A DNA stretch of 64,000 bases from Sphingomonas canadensis. Lineage in GTDB: Bacteria; Pseudomonadota; Alphaproteobacteria; Sphingomonadales; Sphingomonadaceae. Shown piece after piece: positions 15,997 through 23,454 of the stretch; position 1 is the first letter of the stretch, and each line of letters begins with the position of its first letter. Location of the stretch: NCBI RefSeq assembly GCF_026013525.1, contig NZ_JAPDRA010000001.1, positions 783,056 through 847,055 of the forward strand, written 5' to 3'. Both the position numbers and the translations under genes were made by a program. The notes under the pieces were generated by a model, which saw nothing but the letters and a program-made list of their open reading frames with translations, had not been told where the DNA came from and did no database searches.

Positions 15997-16521
15997 TCAG
16001 CCGTCCAGCCGGCGCGCAAAGACCTTTGACATCGCGGCATAGCCCAGGCCTTCGAAGAAATGGTGCGCGCCTTCGTTGCCCAGGCCGCTTTCCAGGAACG
16101 ACCAGCCGATTCCCTGTGCCCGGCCCTCTGCCTCCACGAACGCGATAAGCGCGCGGCCGACGCCGGCCGAACGGGCGGCGGGATCGACCGCCACATCCTC
16201 GATTACCATGTAGGACACGCGATCGCTGCGCACCCACAGCACTATCGCCGCGCCCGCCAGCTTGCCGTCGAGATACGCGAGCGCCACCTGCCGGTCGGGT
16301 CCGGGATCGCCCAGGTCCTCGACGAACTTCTCCTCCAGATCGGGCGCCCAGCCCGTGCCGTCGAGGCTGAGGCCGGTCTGGATCTCGCCGTGGCTGACAT
16401 AGCTGCGGTCGAGCACGATGGTGCGTGCGAAGAAGCGGGCCGCGCCCTCCATCTCGCCCGGGGTGGCCCAGCGCACGGTGAGAGTGGCGGAATTGGGTTC
16501 GGCGGTACGGGTGTCAGTCAT
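15997..16521 (-). CDS. GNAT-family N-acetyltransferase
   Basis: 174 residues with the GNAT acetyl-CoA site: IEDVAVDPAARSAGVGRALIAFVEAEGRAQG (motif A, Q/RxxGxG/A type) and the C-terminal ESGLGNEGAHHFFEGLGY. The N-terminal ~60 residues are variable, as usual for substrate binding. The substrate is unknown. Its ATG overlaps the stop of the low-GC upstream gene by 8 bases, implying translational coupling, although the GNAT codon use is normal for this genome. Confidence 0.85.
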   Translation of the reverse strand: MTDTRTAEPNSATLTVRWATPGEMEGAARFFARTIVLDRSYVSHGEIQTGLSLDGTGWAPDLEEKFVEDLGDPGPDRQVALAYLDGKLAGAAIVLWVRSDRVSYMVIEDVAVDPAARSAGVGRALIAFVEAEGRAQGIGWSFLESGLGNEGAHHFFEGLGYAAMSKVFARRLDG

Positions 16522-17374
16522 ACGCCATCTTATGGGCTATCCGCGGCGCACCTGTCTCCGCGTTTTTCAGCCAGTCGCGGACGTAGACGCACTGCGGATA
16601 CGGCGCGCCTTTCGCAACCAGGCGCTCCGCCTCGATATCGGTCGCCTCCTTGACGCCCATGGTTCCGAACAGGTCCGCGACGTGCCGGTAGAAATCGGCC
16701 TTCAGAGCGTCGATCGTGCCCGGATCGACCTCGCGTCCCGAATCGGTCGCCGGGCCGAAATAGGGCCGATCCTCGCACGCATGGTGCGGCGTATCCCATT
16801 GCTCGAGCAGCCGGGAAACGAAGGGATCGAAAATTCGGCGCAGGTCGCGGGTGTAGTTGTCACGCAGCCCGTGCCAGGCCGCACGGAAGCCCCATTCGAT
16901 CAGCGTATCGAAATACCATGCCACCCAACTGCCGAACACCTCCGGATCGGCAAAACCCTGCTTGCGAAGCCTTGATGCGACCTCGAACAGGTTGCAGGTG
17001 ATCTCATAATATTTCCGGGCGATGAGCTTCATCTCGTCATCGGTAACGAGCGTATTGTCCTTGTCCTCGATATCCTTGCGTTCGTAGAGGCCCAATGGAG
17101 CGAGATTCGATTTGAAATAGGGTAGGATGTATTTGTGCTCGGCCTCGAAGCGAAAAATCGCATTCGATTCGATTTCAAGCGTCTGATAGATTTGAATGCG
17201 CCGGGCCGCGGCGGCCTCCTCATCTACCTTTCGGCGTTCGGCGGCGGCCTTTGCCTCGGCGATCTTGTGATCTCGCTCCGTTCGGCGCGACTGCAACACG
17301 AAGATCGCGATAGTGACAATCAGGGCAATTGTCTGAACCAGATCGGCGTAGCTGACTTTGCTGTCGAAGATCAT
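16514..17374 (-). CDS. Unrecognised membrane-anchored protein, low GC
   Basis: 286 residues. There is one N-terminal transmembrane helix (about residues 10-27, LVQTIALIVTIAIFVLQS). A charged Ala/Glu/Lys/Arg coiled-coil region (about 32-60) follows, then a soluble helical domain with many aromatic residues (WYFDTLIEWGFRAAWHGL). No family is assigned. The single-helix, coiled-coil and helical-domain layout resembles several uncharacterised DUFs. Base composition is unlike its neighbours: the 60 bases from 17101 are 45% GC. GAAGGGG precedes the ATG. It lies between the GNAT gene (8-base overlap) and the DNA ligase gene. Confidence 0.7.
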   Translation of the reverse strand: MIFDSKVSYADLVQTIALIVTIAIFVLQSRRTERDHKIAEAKAAAERRKVDEEAAAARRIQIYQTLEIESNAIFRFEAEHKYILPYFKSNLAPLGLYERKDIEDKDNTLVTDDEMKLIARKYYEITCNLFEVASRLRKQGFADPEVFGSWVAWYFDTLIEWGFRAAWHGLRDNYTRDLRRIFDPFVSRLLEQWDTPHHACEDRPYFGPATDSGREVDPGTIDALKADFYRHVADLFGTMGVKEATDIEAERLVAKGAPYPQCVYVRDWLKNAETGAPRIAHKMAYD

Positions 17375-17435
17375 GGGTTCCCCTTCGATATCTTGCCTCG
17401 ACTATAATCGTGGCCGACTCGCGGGGAATAGGAAA

Positions 17436-19022
17436 TCAGTTCGCCAGCAGGCGCAGCGCGGCGATCGTATCCGCTTCTGCGGCGGGCTTGTCGGTGCGGA
17501 TGCGGCTGATGCGGGGGAAGCGCATCGCGAGGCCCGATTTGTGGCGTTTCGATTCGTGGATCGAATCGAACGCGACTTCCAGCACCAGCACCTTCTCCAC
17601 CTCCCGCACCGGGCCGAAGCGGTTGACCGTGTGCTGGCGCACGAACCGGTCGAGCCATTTCAGCTCCTCGTCGGTGAAGCCGAAATAGGCCTTGCCGACG
17701 GGCAGCAGCTCGCCGTTCGCGGTCCAGGCGCCGAAGGTATAGTCCGAATAGAAGGAACTGCGCTTGCCGCTGCCGCGCTGGGCATACAGCAGCACGCAAT
17801 CGGCGGTGAGCGGATCGCGTTTCCATTTGTACCACAGCCCGGCCCGGCGCCCGGCGACATAGGGTGAATCGCGGCGCTTGAGCATCACGCCCTCGATCGC
17901 CGCGTCCCGGGCGCCCGCGCGCAACTCCGCCAGCGCGTCGAAACCGGGGGCCTCGATCAGCGCCGAAACGTCGAACCGGGCGGGATCGAGCCGCGCCGCG
18001 AACGCCTCCAGCCGCGCACGCCGCTCGGCCCAGGGCAGCGCGCGCAGATCCTCGGCTCCGTCGAAGAGAATGTCATAGAGGCGGACGAAGGCCGAATATT
18101 CGGCGAGCATCCGGGCGGGCACCGACTTGCGGCCCAACCGCTGCTGAAGCGCGTTGAAGCTGCCGGCCGCGCCGCGCGCCGCATCGCCCTGCGCCTCGCC
18201 CCGCACCAGCAGCTCGCCGTCCAGCACGCCCTGGGCGGCGAAGGCGGCCGCCACCTCGGGGAAGCTGCGCGTGATGTCGTCGCCCGCGCGGCTGTACAGC
18301 CGGGTCTCGCCGCCGGCGCGGACGATCTGGGCGCGGATGCCGTCCCATTTCCATTCGGCGGCATATTCGGCCAGGCTGACCCCGGCCTCGTCCTCCAGCG
18401 GATGGGCGAGCATGAAGGGGCGGAATACCGGCACATCCTCCGCCGCCGGGCGCGCGCCACGGCCCTCCGCCCAGGCGAACAGCGGCGCATAGGGCGGCGC
18501 CAGCCCGTGCCACAGCTCCTCCACCGCATCGACATCGAGCGCGAAGGCCTGCGCCAGCGCGGTCTTGGCGAGCCGGGCGGAGATGCCGACGCGCAGAGCC
18601 CCGGTGGCGAGCTTCAACAGCGCGAACCGTTCGCCGGCGTCCATCCGGTCGAGCATGGCTGCGAGCGCGGCAGGAGCGCCGGATCGCGAGACGGAGGCCA
18701 GCGTGTCGACAACTTCGGCCAGCCGCATCGGCTCGCCGCGCCCGTCCTGCGGCGCGGGCCACAGCAGCGCCACGGTCTCCGCGCTGTCGCCCACGAAATC
18801 GCGGCTGAGCGCGAACAGCACGGGATCGACGCGGGCCTCCACCAGCGCACGGATCAGCGCGGGCTTCACCGCCGGCAGATCCAGCCCGCCGGTAAGCGCC
18901 GCCATCGCCCAGCCGCGATCGGGATCGGGCGTGGCGCGCAGATAGGCGGCGATACGGCGCAGCTTGGCGTTGCGCGATCGCGTGTAGACCAGCGAGTCGA
19001 GCAGTTCGGCGAAGGCGCGCAT
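17436..19022 (-). CDS. ATP-dependent DNA ligase (alphaproteobacterial damage-response type)
   Basis: 528 residues. The N-terminal DNA-binding domain is helical (about 1-190). The adenylation domain has the motif I lysine in KWDGIRAQI, ARRAGLWYKWKRDPL near motif IV/V, and DGELLVRG. An OB-fold follows with GSGKRSSFYSDYTFGAW and IRTDKPAAEADTI at the end. It belongs to the ATP-dependent ligases of alphaproteobacteria annotated as cisplatin-damage-response ligases, which usually sit beside a ligase-associated exonuclease. That partner is not next to it here. The start at 19022 (MRAFAELLD) replaces a much longer frame that overlaps the divergent gene. Confidence 0.9.
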   Translation of the reverse strand: MRAFAELLDSLVYTRSRNAKLRRIAAYLRATPDPDRGWAMAALTGGLDLPAVKPALIRALVEARVDPVLFALSRDFVGDSAETVALLWPAPQDGRGEPMRLAEVVDTLASVSRSGAPAALAAMLDRMDAGERFALLKLATGALRVGISARLAKTALAQAFALDVDAVEELWHGLAPPYAPLFAWAEGRGARPAAEDVPVFRPFMLAHPLEDEAGVSLAEYAAEWKWDGIRAQIVRAGGETRLYSRAGDDITRSFPEVAAAFAAQGVLDGELLVRGEAQGDAARGAAGSFNALQQRLGRKSVPARMLAEYSAFVRLYDILFDGAEDLRALPWAERRARLEAFAARLDPARFDVSALIEAPGFDALAELRAGARDAAIEGVMLKRRDSPYVAGRRAGLWYKWKRDPLTADCVLLYAQRGSGKRSSFYSDYTFGAWTANGELLPVGKAYFGFTDEELKWLDRFVRQHTVNRFGPVREVEKVLVLEVAFDSIHESKRHKSGLAMRFPRISRIRTDKPAAEADTIAALRLLAN

Positions 19023-19154
19023 GCCGCATAGATGGCGCGGGCGCGGGACAAGCGCCAGCCGGGCGTCCAGCGCCTGTGGAGCCGCCGGGGATTTGTTGTG
19101 CAGCGCAGCGTTTCGCATGGCGCGCGGGGACGCTTGGCGATAGCGTCCCGCCTG

Positions 19155-20000
19155 ATGACCCGGCTGTGGAAGACCCTGCTCCCCGCGATGCTGGCCGCGC
19201 CCTTCCTGGTGCTTGGCTGGGGCTATGCCAATCTCCTTGCCGATCCGGTGCGGCACGATGCGAATGTGGCGATGACCAACTGGCCGGCCGGGGCGCCGCC
19301 GCTGCGCGTCGCGCTGATCGGCGACATCCACATGCAGGGCCCGGACATGCCGGCCGAGCGCGTGCGCAGGCTGGCGGAGCAGGTGAATGCGGCGAAGCCG
19401 GACCTGATCCTGCTGGCGGGCGACTATGTGGGCGATCGCGAGCTTTCGACGCGCGCCTATTCGGAAGCCGAGATCGCGCAGGCGCTCGCCGCGTTTCGCG
19501 CGCCGATGGGCGTGTGGGCGGTGCTGGGCAACCACGACAACGGGCGGCGGCGCGGCCCGATGCTGAAGGCGCTGGAAAAGGCCGGCATCCCGACGCTGGA
19601 AAACCGGGTGGTGAAGGCCGGCCCGCTGGTGCTGGCGGGGATCGGCGACTGGCACAGCGGCAAGGCGCGGCCCGCGGTGGTCGCCAAGGCGGCGGACAAG
19701 CTGCGCGGGCCGCGGCTGGCGTTCACCCACAGCCCGGACGTGATCCCGCGGTTGGGTTCGAAGTTCGGCCTGGTGCTCGCCGCGCATACGCATTGCGGCC
19801 AGATCGTGCTGCCGCTGATCGGCCCGGTCGCAAGCTCCTCGCGCTATAGCGGGAGATACCGGTGCGGCGTGGTGCGCGAAGGCGCGCGCGTCGCGATCAT
19901 CACCGGAGGCTGGGGCGCCAGCGTGCTGCCGCTACGCTATGGCGCCCCGCCCGATTGGTGGCTGTTGAAGCTTGGCGGCGTCAGTCCACCGCGCTCTTGA
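19155..20000 (+). CDS. Membrane-anchored metallophosphoesterase (YaeI/YkuE type)
   Basis: 281 residues. One N-terminal transmembrane helix ([21 protein letters not shown]) precedes a calcineurin-like phosphoesterase domain. Metal ligands are visible: GDIHMQG (D-x-H), [20 protein letters not shown] and AAHTHCGQ. YkuE/YaeI proteins act on the outer face of the inner membrane, possibly on lipid pyrophosphates. This is not the soluble ligase-associated phosphoesterase, despite lying next to a ligase. The ATG at 19155 is chosen. The last 20 bases overlap the convergent DUF1328 gene. Confidence 0.88.
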   Translation: MTRLWKTLLPAMLAAPFLVLGWGYANLLADPVRHDANVAMTNWPAGAPPLRVALIGDIHMQGPDMPAERVRRLAEQVNAAKPDLILLAGDYVGDRELSTRAYSEAEIAQALAAFRAPMGVWAVLGNHDNGRRRGPMLKALEKAGIPTLENRVVKAGPLVLAGIGDWHSGKARPAVVAKAADKLRGPRLAFTHSPDVIPRLGSKFGLVLAAHTHCGQIVLPLIGPVASSSRYSGRYRCGVVREGARVAIITGGWGASVLPLRYGAPPDWWLLKLGGVSPPRS

Positions 20001-20166
20001 TCGCCTTGCCGGTGGCAAGTCCGGCGATCAGGAAGACGACGAACAGCGCGACCGCGATGAAGAACAGGATCTTGGCGATGCCGATCGAGGTGCCGGCGAT
20101 CCCGCCGAAGCCCAGCGCCGCGGCGATGAGGCCGATGACCAGGAAAATAAGAGCCCAACGCAACAT
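19981..20166 (-). CDS. DUF1328-family small membrane protein
   Basis: 61 residues with two hydrophobic helices and a Gly-rich turn ([33 protein letters not shown]), matching the DUF1328/YtjA family. Function is unknown; members are often stress-inducible. GGAGG lies 6 bases before the ATG. The 3' end overlaps the metallophosphoesterase 3' end by 20 bases in convergent orientation. Confidence 0.85.
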   Translation of the reverse strand: MLRWALIFLVIGLIAAALGFGGIAGTSIGIAKILFFIAVALFVVFLIAGLATGKAIKSAVD

Positions 20167-20326
20167 GATACGCCTCCATGCTAGGGACGGCTATGGAATG
20201 CGCGAACCCGCTGCGGAGTTCCGTGCGATCCCGCTCGCGGTGCCGCGCGATCCGCGCTAGAGCAGCCGCGAGCTTCGCCGAAGCAGCGTTCGCGCGATCG
20301 CTCGTGATCCGGAGGGGACCATCCAG

Positions 20327-20626
20327 ATGAAGACTGTTGTTGCCGCCATGCTGTTCGCCGTTGCCGCTCCCGCCGCCGCGCTTGCCGCGCCGGGCCAGTC
20401 GGCGCCGGCCGCCGCCAAGTTCAACATCGATACGCCCGTCGAGGTGCTGGCCGCCGATCCGGCCGCCAAGGCGGTGCTCGACGCCGACATGCCCGGCATG
20501 CTGACGCACCCATCCTATGAGATGTTCAAGGCGATGAGCCTGCGCCAGCTCCAGCCCTTCTCGGAAGGCAAGATCACCGACGAGATTCTGGCGAAGATCG
20601 ACGCGGATCTGGCCGCCATCAAGTGA
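20327..20626 (+). CDS. Small exported protein, unknown function
   Basis: 99 residues with an evident signal peptide (MKTVVAAMLFAVAAPAAALA, about 1-22). The mature part of ~75 residues is acidic and helical, with VEVLAADPAAKAVLDADMPGMLTHPSYEMFKAMSLRQL-type segments. No known domain was recognised; it looks like a small conserved sphingomonad periplasmic protein. GGAGGGGACC lies about 8 bases upstream of the ATG. It is followed by a strong hairpin. Confidence 0.72.
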   Translation: MKTVVAAMLFAVAAPAAALAAPGQSAPAAAKFNIDTPVEVLAADPAAKAVLDADMPGMLTHPSYEMFKAMSLRQLQPFSEGKITDEILAKIDADLAAIK

Positions 20627-20631
20627 CGCGC

Positions 20632-20661
20632 CGGGGCCAGGGGGATTCACCCCCGGCCCCG
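20632..20661. terminator. Hairpin between convergent genes, likely bidirectional terminator
   Basis: CGGGGCC-A-GGGGG (20632-20644) pairs with CCCCC-GGCCCCG (20650-20661), with a single bulged A and an ATTCA loop. It sits between the convergent small exported protein gene and dps. No long T-run follows, so termination may depend on Rho or on stem strength alone. Confidence 0.7.
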
Positions 20662-20680
20662 TGCCGCATCGGGCCGCGCC

Positions 20681-21178
20681 TCAGGCGTTGCGGCTCGTTT
20701 CGAACAGGAACCAGGCGCGCTGCTCGGCGGCGTCGGTCCATTCGTCGATCACGGCGCTGGTGCCGTTGTCCTTCGCCGTATCGGCGATGTCCTTGGCCTC
20801 GCGCAGCGCCTCCACCAGCTTGAGGTTGTCGTCGCGCAGCTCGGCCAGCATGTCGGCCGCGCTCACGAACTCCTTGTCGTTGTCGGCGATCGTCTGGTGA
20901 CGGGCGATATCGCCGATCGAGCGCAGCGTGGCGTTGCCGGTCTTGCGCACGCGCTCGGCGATCACGTCGGTGGTCGCCAGGATCGCGGCCGCCTGCTCGT
21001 CGAGCATCAGGTGGTAATCCCTGAAGTGCGGTCCGGAGACGTGCCAGTGGAAGTTCTTGGTCTTCAGATAGAGCGCGAAGCTGTCCGCGAGGATGCCGTT
21101 CAGCGCCTGGGCAACGCTCTTGGCGGCGTTGCTGCTCAGGTCGGTCGGGGTTTTCAGCGCCGATTTGCCGTCTGCCAT
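20681..21178 (-). CDS. dps: Dps-family DNA-binding ferritin
   Basis: 165 residues, the usual Dps length. The ferroxidase ligands are in KNFHWHVSGPHF and DYHLMLDEQAAAI (His, Asp and Glu residues shared between subunits). The last helix includes EWTDAAEQRAWFLFETSRNA. Dps forms dodecamers that oxidise and store iron and protect DNA under oxidative and stationary-phase stress. The ATG at 21178 (MADGKSALKTP) with GGAGGAAG upstream replaces a longer frame. Confidence 0.92.
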   Translation of the reverse strand: MADGKSALKTPTDLSSNAAKSVAQALNGILADSFALYLKTKNFHWHVSGPHFRDYHLMLDEQAAAILATTDVIAERVRKTGNATLRSIGDIARHQTIADNDKEFVSAADMLAELRDDNLKLVEALREAKDIADTAKDNGTSAVIDEWTDAAEQRAWFLFETSRNA

Positions 21179-21314
21179 GTCTTCCTCCGCTGGGTTGGGG
21201 CCTTGGGTACCAGAGCGATATAGGTGGCCGGGCGCGCCGCACCATGGGGGAATCCCGATGACAGCGATCGAATTTGCCGTTCGCGCCGGTTGACGCGCCC
21301 TCCCGCGCAGGATA

Positions 21315-21336
21315 GTGTATTGTCTAAATAATACAC
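21315..21336. promoter_or_regulatory. Inverted repeat GTGTATT-N8-AATACAC, candidate operator
   Basis: GTGTATT (21315-21321) and AATACAC (21330-21336) are perfect inverted arms 8 bases apart, ending 17 bases before the lipoprotein start codon at 21354. The arms are identical to those of the 18-bp palindrome at 15881-15898 but more widely spaced. It could be a regulator site, or a small RNA hairpin in the 5' leader. Confidence 0.5.
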
Positions 21337-21353
21337 ATGGGAGCGGTCGTGCG

Positions 21354-21830
21354 ATGAAGCGGACGGTGCTGGCGCTCGCGCTGCCTCTGGCGGCATGCGG
21401 ACCGGGCGGGACGGGCGCGGGCAACAGCGCCAACATCACGATCGAGGCGGACGGATCGGGCACCGCCGCGGTGAAGGGCCCGGGGATCGACATCTCCGCG
21501 CGCCTGCCCAAGATCGACATCGAGGCCGCCGATTTCGAGGTGGGCGGCGTGAAGCTCTACCCCGGCTCGACGATCCGCGACTTCAACCTGAAGGCCAACG
21601 AGCGGATCGGCGAGAAGAGCGAGGCACGGCTGACGATCACGTTCGACGCGCCCGCGCCGCTGGACAAGGTGCGGCCCTGGTTCCGCGACAACATGGTGCA
21701 GCGCGGGTTCAAGCTGACGCCGGCGGGCGGGGGCTTCACCGGCACCACCGCCGAGGGCGATCCGATCCGCCTGGAACTGGAGGCGGGCGGCGAGGGCAAG
21801 ACGCGCGGGCGGATGGAGGTGGGGAGCTGA
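21354..21830 (+). CDS. Small lipoprotein, unknown function
   Basis: 158 residues with a short lipoprotein signal (MKRTVLALALPLAAC, lipid Cys at 15). A Gly/Asn linker is followed by a beta-rich domain: INIEADGSGTAAVKGPGIDISARLPKIDIEA-type strands and a later LTITFDAPAPLDKVRPWF segment. No recognised family. The start at 21354 begins the lipoprotein signal. The transcription unit appears to be single, with an inverted repeat just upstream. Confidence 0.7.
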   Translation: MKRTVLALALPLAACGPGGTGAGNSANITIEADGSGTAAVKGPGIDISARLPKIDIEAADFEVGGVKLYPGSTIRDFNLKANERIGEKSEARLTITFDAPAPLDKVRPWFRDNMVQRGFKLTPAGGGFTGTTAEGDPIRLELEAGGEGKTRGRMEVGS

Positions 21831-21937
21831 GGCGCTGAGGCGCCGCAGCGGCTGCTCCGGCTGTCATTGCGGGAAGTCCACAAGCTTGTGAGCGCGGCGG
21901 GGCACGCCTAATCTGGGGAGTAACCCCGGAGAATCGC

Positions 21938-22885
21938 ATGCTCGACACCCCGCTCGCCGAAGTGCCCTTGGTCTCGATGAAGACCCAGGCGGAAGATCCC
22001 GACGGTTTTGCCCAGGCGTTCGGCAGCTCGTTCCAGCGCTTCGGCTTCGCGATGGTCAGCGATCATGGCGTCCCGCAGGAACTGATCGATCGCGCCTGGC
22101 GGATCACCAAGGAATTCTTCGCGCTGCCGGAAGACTATAAGCGCCAGTATCATATTCCCGGCGGCGGCGGCGCGCGCGGCTATACCCCGTTCAAGACCGA
22201 GATCGCCAAGGGCGCGGCGCTCGTCGACCTCAAGGAATTCTGGCACATCGGCCGCGATCTGCCGGCCGGCCATCCCTATTCGGCGGTGATGGCGCCCAAC
22301 GTCTGGCCGGACCGGCCGGAGGGGTTCAAGGAGACCTTCCTGGAACTGTTCGCCGCCTTTGACGCGGCGGGCGACCGGCTGCTTTCCGCGATCGCGCGCT
22401 ATCTGGGGATGGCGCCCGACTGGTTCGATCCGGCGGTGAAGGACGGCAATTCGGTGATGCGCCTGCTCCATTATCCGCCGGTGCCCGCCGACGCGCCGGA
22501 GGTGCGCGCGGGCGCGCATGAGGACATCAACCTGATCACGCTGCTGCTCGGCGCCGAGGAGGCGGGGCTGCAACTGCTGGACAAGGACGGCCGCTGGCTG
22601 CCGGTGAAGCCGCCCGAGGGCGCGATGGTGGTCAATGTGGGCGACATGCTCCAGCGGCTGACCAACCATGTCCTGCCGTCGACGACGCATCGCGTGGTGA
22701 ACCCGGCGCCCGAGCGGCGGCACGTGCCGCGCTATTCGATGCCCTTCTTCCTGCATCCGGCGCCCGATTTCCTGATCAAGGCGCTGCCCCAGTGCGTGAC
22801 GGCGGAGAACCCCGAGCGCGAGCCGCCGATCACCGCGCACGATTATCTGGCCGAACGCCTGCGCGAGATCGGCCTGAAGAACTGA
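21938..22885 (+). CDS. 2-oxoglutarate-Fe(II) oxygenase, isopenicillin N synthase-like family
   Basis: 315 residues of the DIOX_N plus 2OG-FeII_Oxy architecture. The N-terminal part has FGFAMVSDHGVPQELID. The iron ligands are H and D/E in AGAHEDINLITLL and the distal H in TTHRVVNP, with the co-substrate Arg in RYSMPFFLHP. Members hydroxylate or oxidise small molecules; the substrate is unknown. In bacteria, related proteins are often annotated as 2-oxobutyrate- or ethylene-forming-like enzymes without proof. The gene is 29 bases upstream of the Hcp-like gene and probably co-transcribed. Confidence 0.88.
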   Translation: MLDTPLAEVPLVSMKTQAEDPDGFAQAFGSSFQRFGFAMVSDHGVPQELIDRAWRITKEFFALPEDYKRQYHIPGGGGARGYTPFKTEIAKGAALVDLKEFWHIGRDLPAGHPYSAVMAPNVWPDRPEGFKETFLELFAAFDAAGDRLLSAIARYLGMAPDWFDPAVKDGNSVMRLLHYPPVPADAPEVRAGAHEDINLITLLLGAEEAGLQLLDKDGRWLPVKPPEGAMVVNVGDMLQRLTNHVLPSTTHRVVNPAPERRHVPRYSMPFFLHPAPDFLIKALPQCVTAENPEREPPITAHDYLAERLREIGLKN

Positions 22886-22914
22886 AACACTTTCCTGGGG
22901 GAGGGGAAGCGGAC

Positions 22915-23355
22915 ATGGGCAATACGGTGTTGAAGTTCGACTCGGGGTTTCTGCCGAGGGCGAACGAGGCGGGGATCACGGTGCTTTCGTGGAACATCGG
23001 CTTCCACAACGGCTCCAAGCCCGCGGCCCAGACATATGAATTCGCGACGCACGGGCAGTTGGCGATCACGCGCCGCGCCGATGGCGTGACGCCGCTGCTG
23101 CTGCGCCATTGCCTGAACGGGCGGGAGGTGCCGCGGGCGACGCTGGCCGTGGCGGGCGAAGACGGCAATCCGGCGCTGCGCCTCACGCTGGAGGGGGTGA
23201 TCATCGCCAGCTACGATGTGGCCGGAGACGGGGCTGGCATGCCGCTTGAGACGATCGGCCTGGCCTATCGCAAGATCACCGTCGCGGCCCCCGGCCCCCG
23301 CGAGACATCGGTGCCGGACGTCTTTCACGATCTGGTGCGGCAGGAAGTCGGCTGA
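22915..23355 (+). CDS. Hcp-like protein (type VI secretion tube family), orphan
   Basis: 146 residues without signal peptide. The pattern resembles Hcp (PF05638): a beta strand with SWNIGFHNGS, an HGQLAITRRADGVTPLLLRHCL helix-strand unit, RLTLEGVIIASYDVAGDG, then the C-terminal PLETIGLAYRKITV strand. This last parallels the LIEVSLTYRKIEW strand of typical Hcp. Assignment is by eye and remote. Hcp forms hexameric rings that stack into the T6SS tube, but no other T6SS gene is in the window. GAGGGG precedes the ATG at 22915. Confidence 0.55.
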   Translation: MGNTVLKFDSGFLPRANEAGITVLSWNIGFHNGSKPAAQTYEFATHGQLAITRRADGVTPLLLRHCLNGREVPRATLAVAGEDGNPALRLTLEGVIIASYDVAGDGAGMPLETIGLAYRKITVAAPGPRETSVPDVFHDLVRQEVG

Positions 23356-23454
23356 TTCGGCAGCGCCGGGGCGTGAAGCGCCTTGTTGGCGGCGAGCGCG
23401 GGTGGCTATAGGCGCCAGCGCATCTTCACGCTCCCCCGGAGGTCCGGAATTCCC

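Noticed and set aside
19155..20000. Ligase-associated metallophosphoesterase next to the DNA ligase
   Set aside because: The protein has an N-terminal membrane anchor and YkuE/YaeI features, and is divergently transcribed, so it is a different family.
22915..23355. A type VI secretion locus
   Set aside because: Only one remote Hcp-like gene is present; no sheath, baseplate, VgrG or ClpV genes occur in the window.
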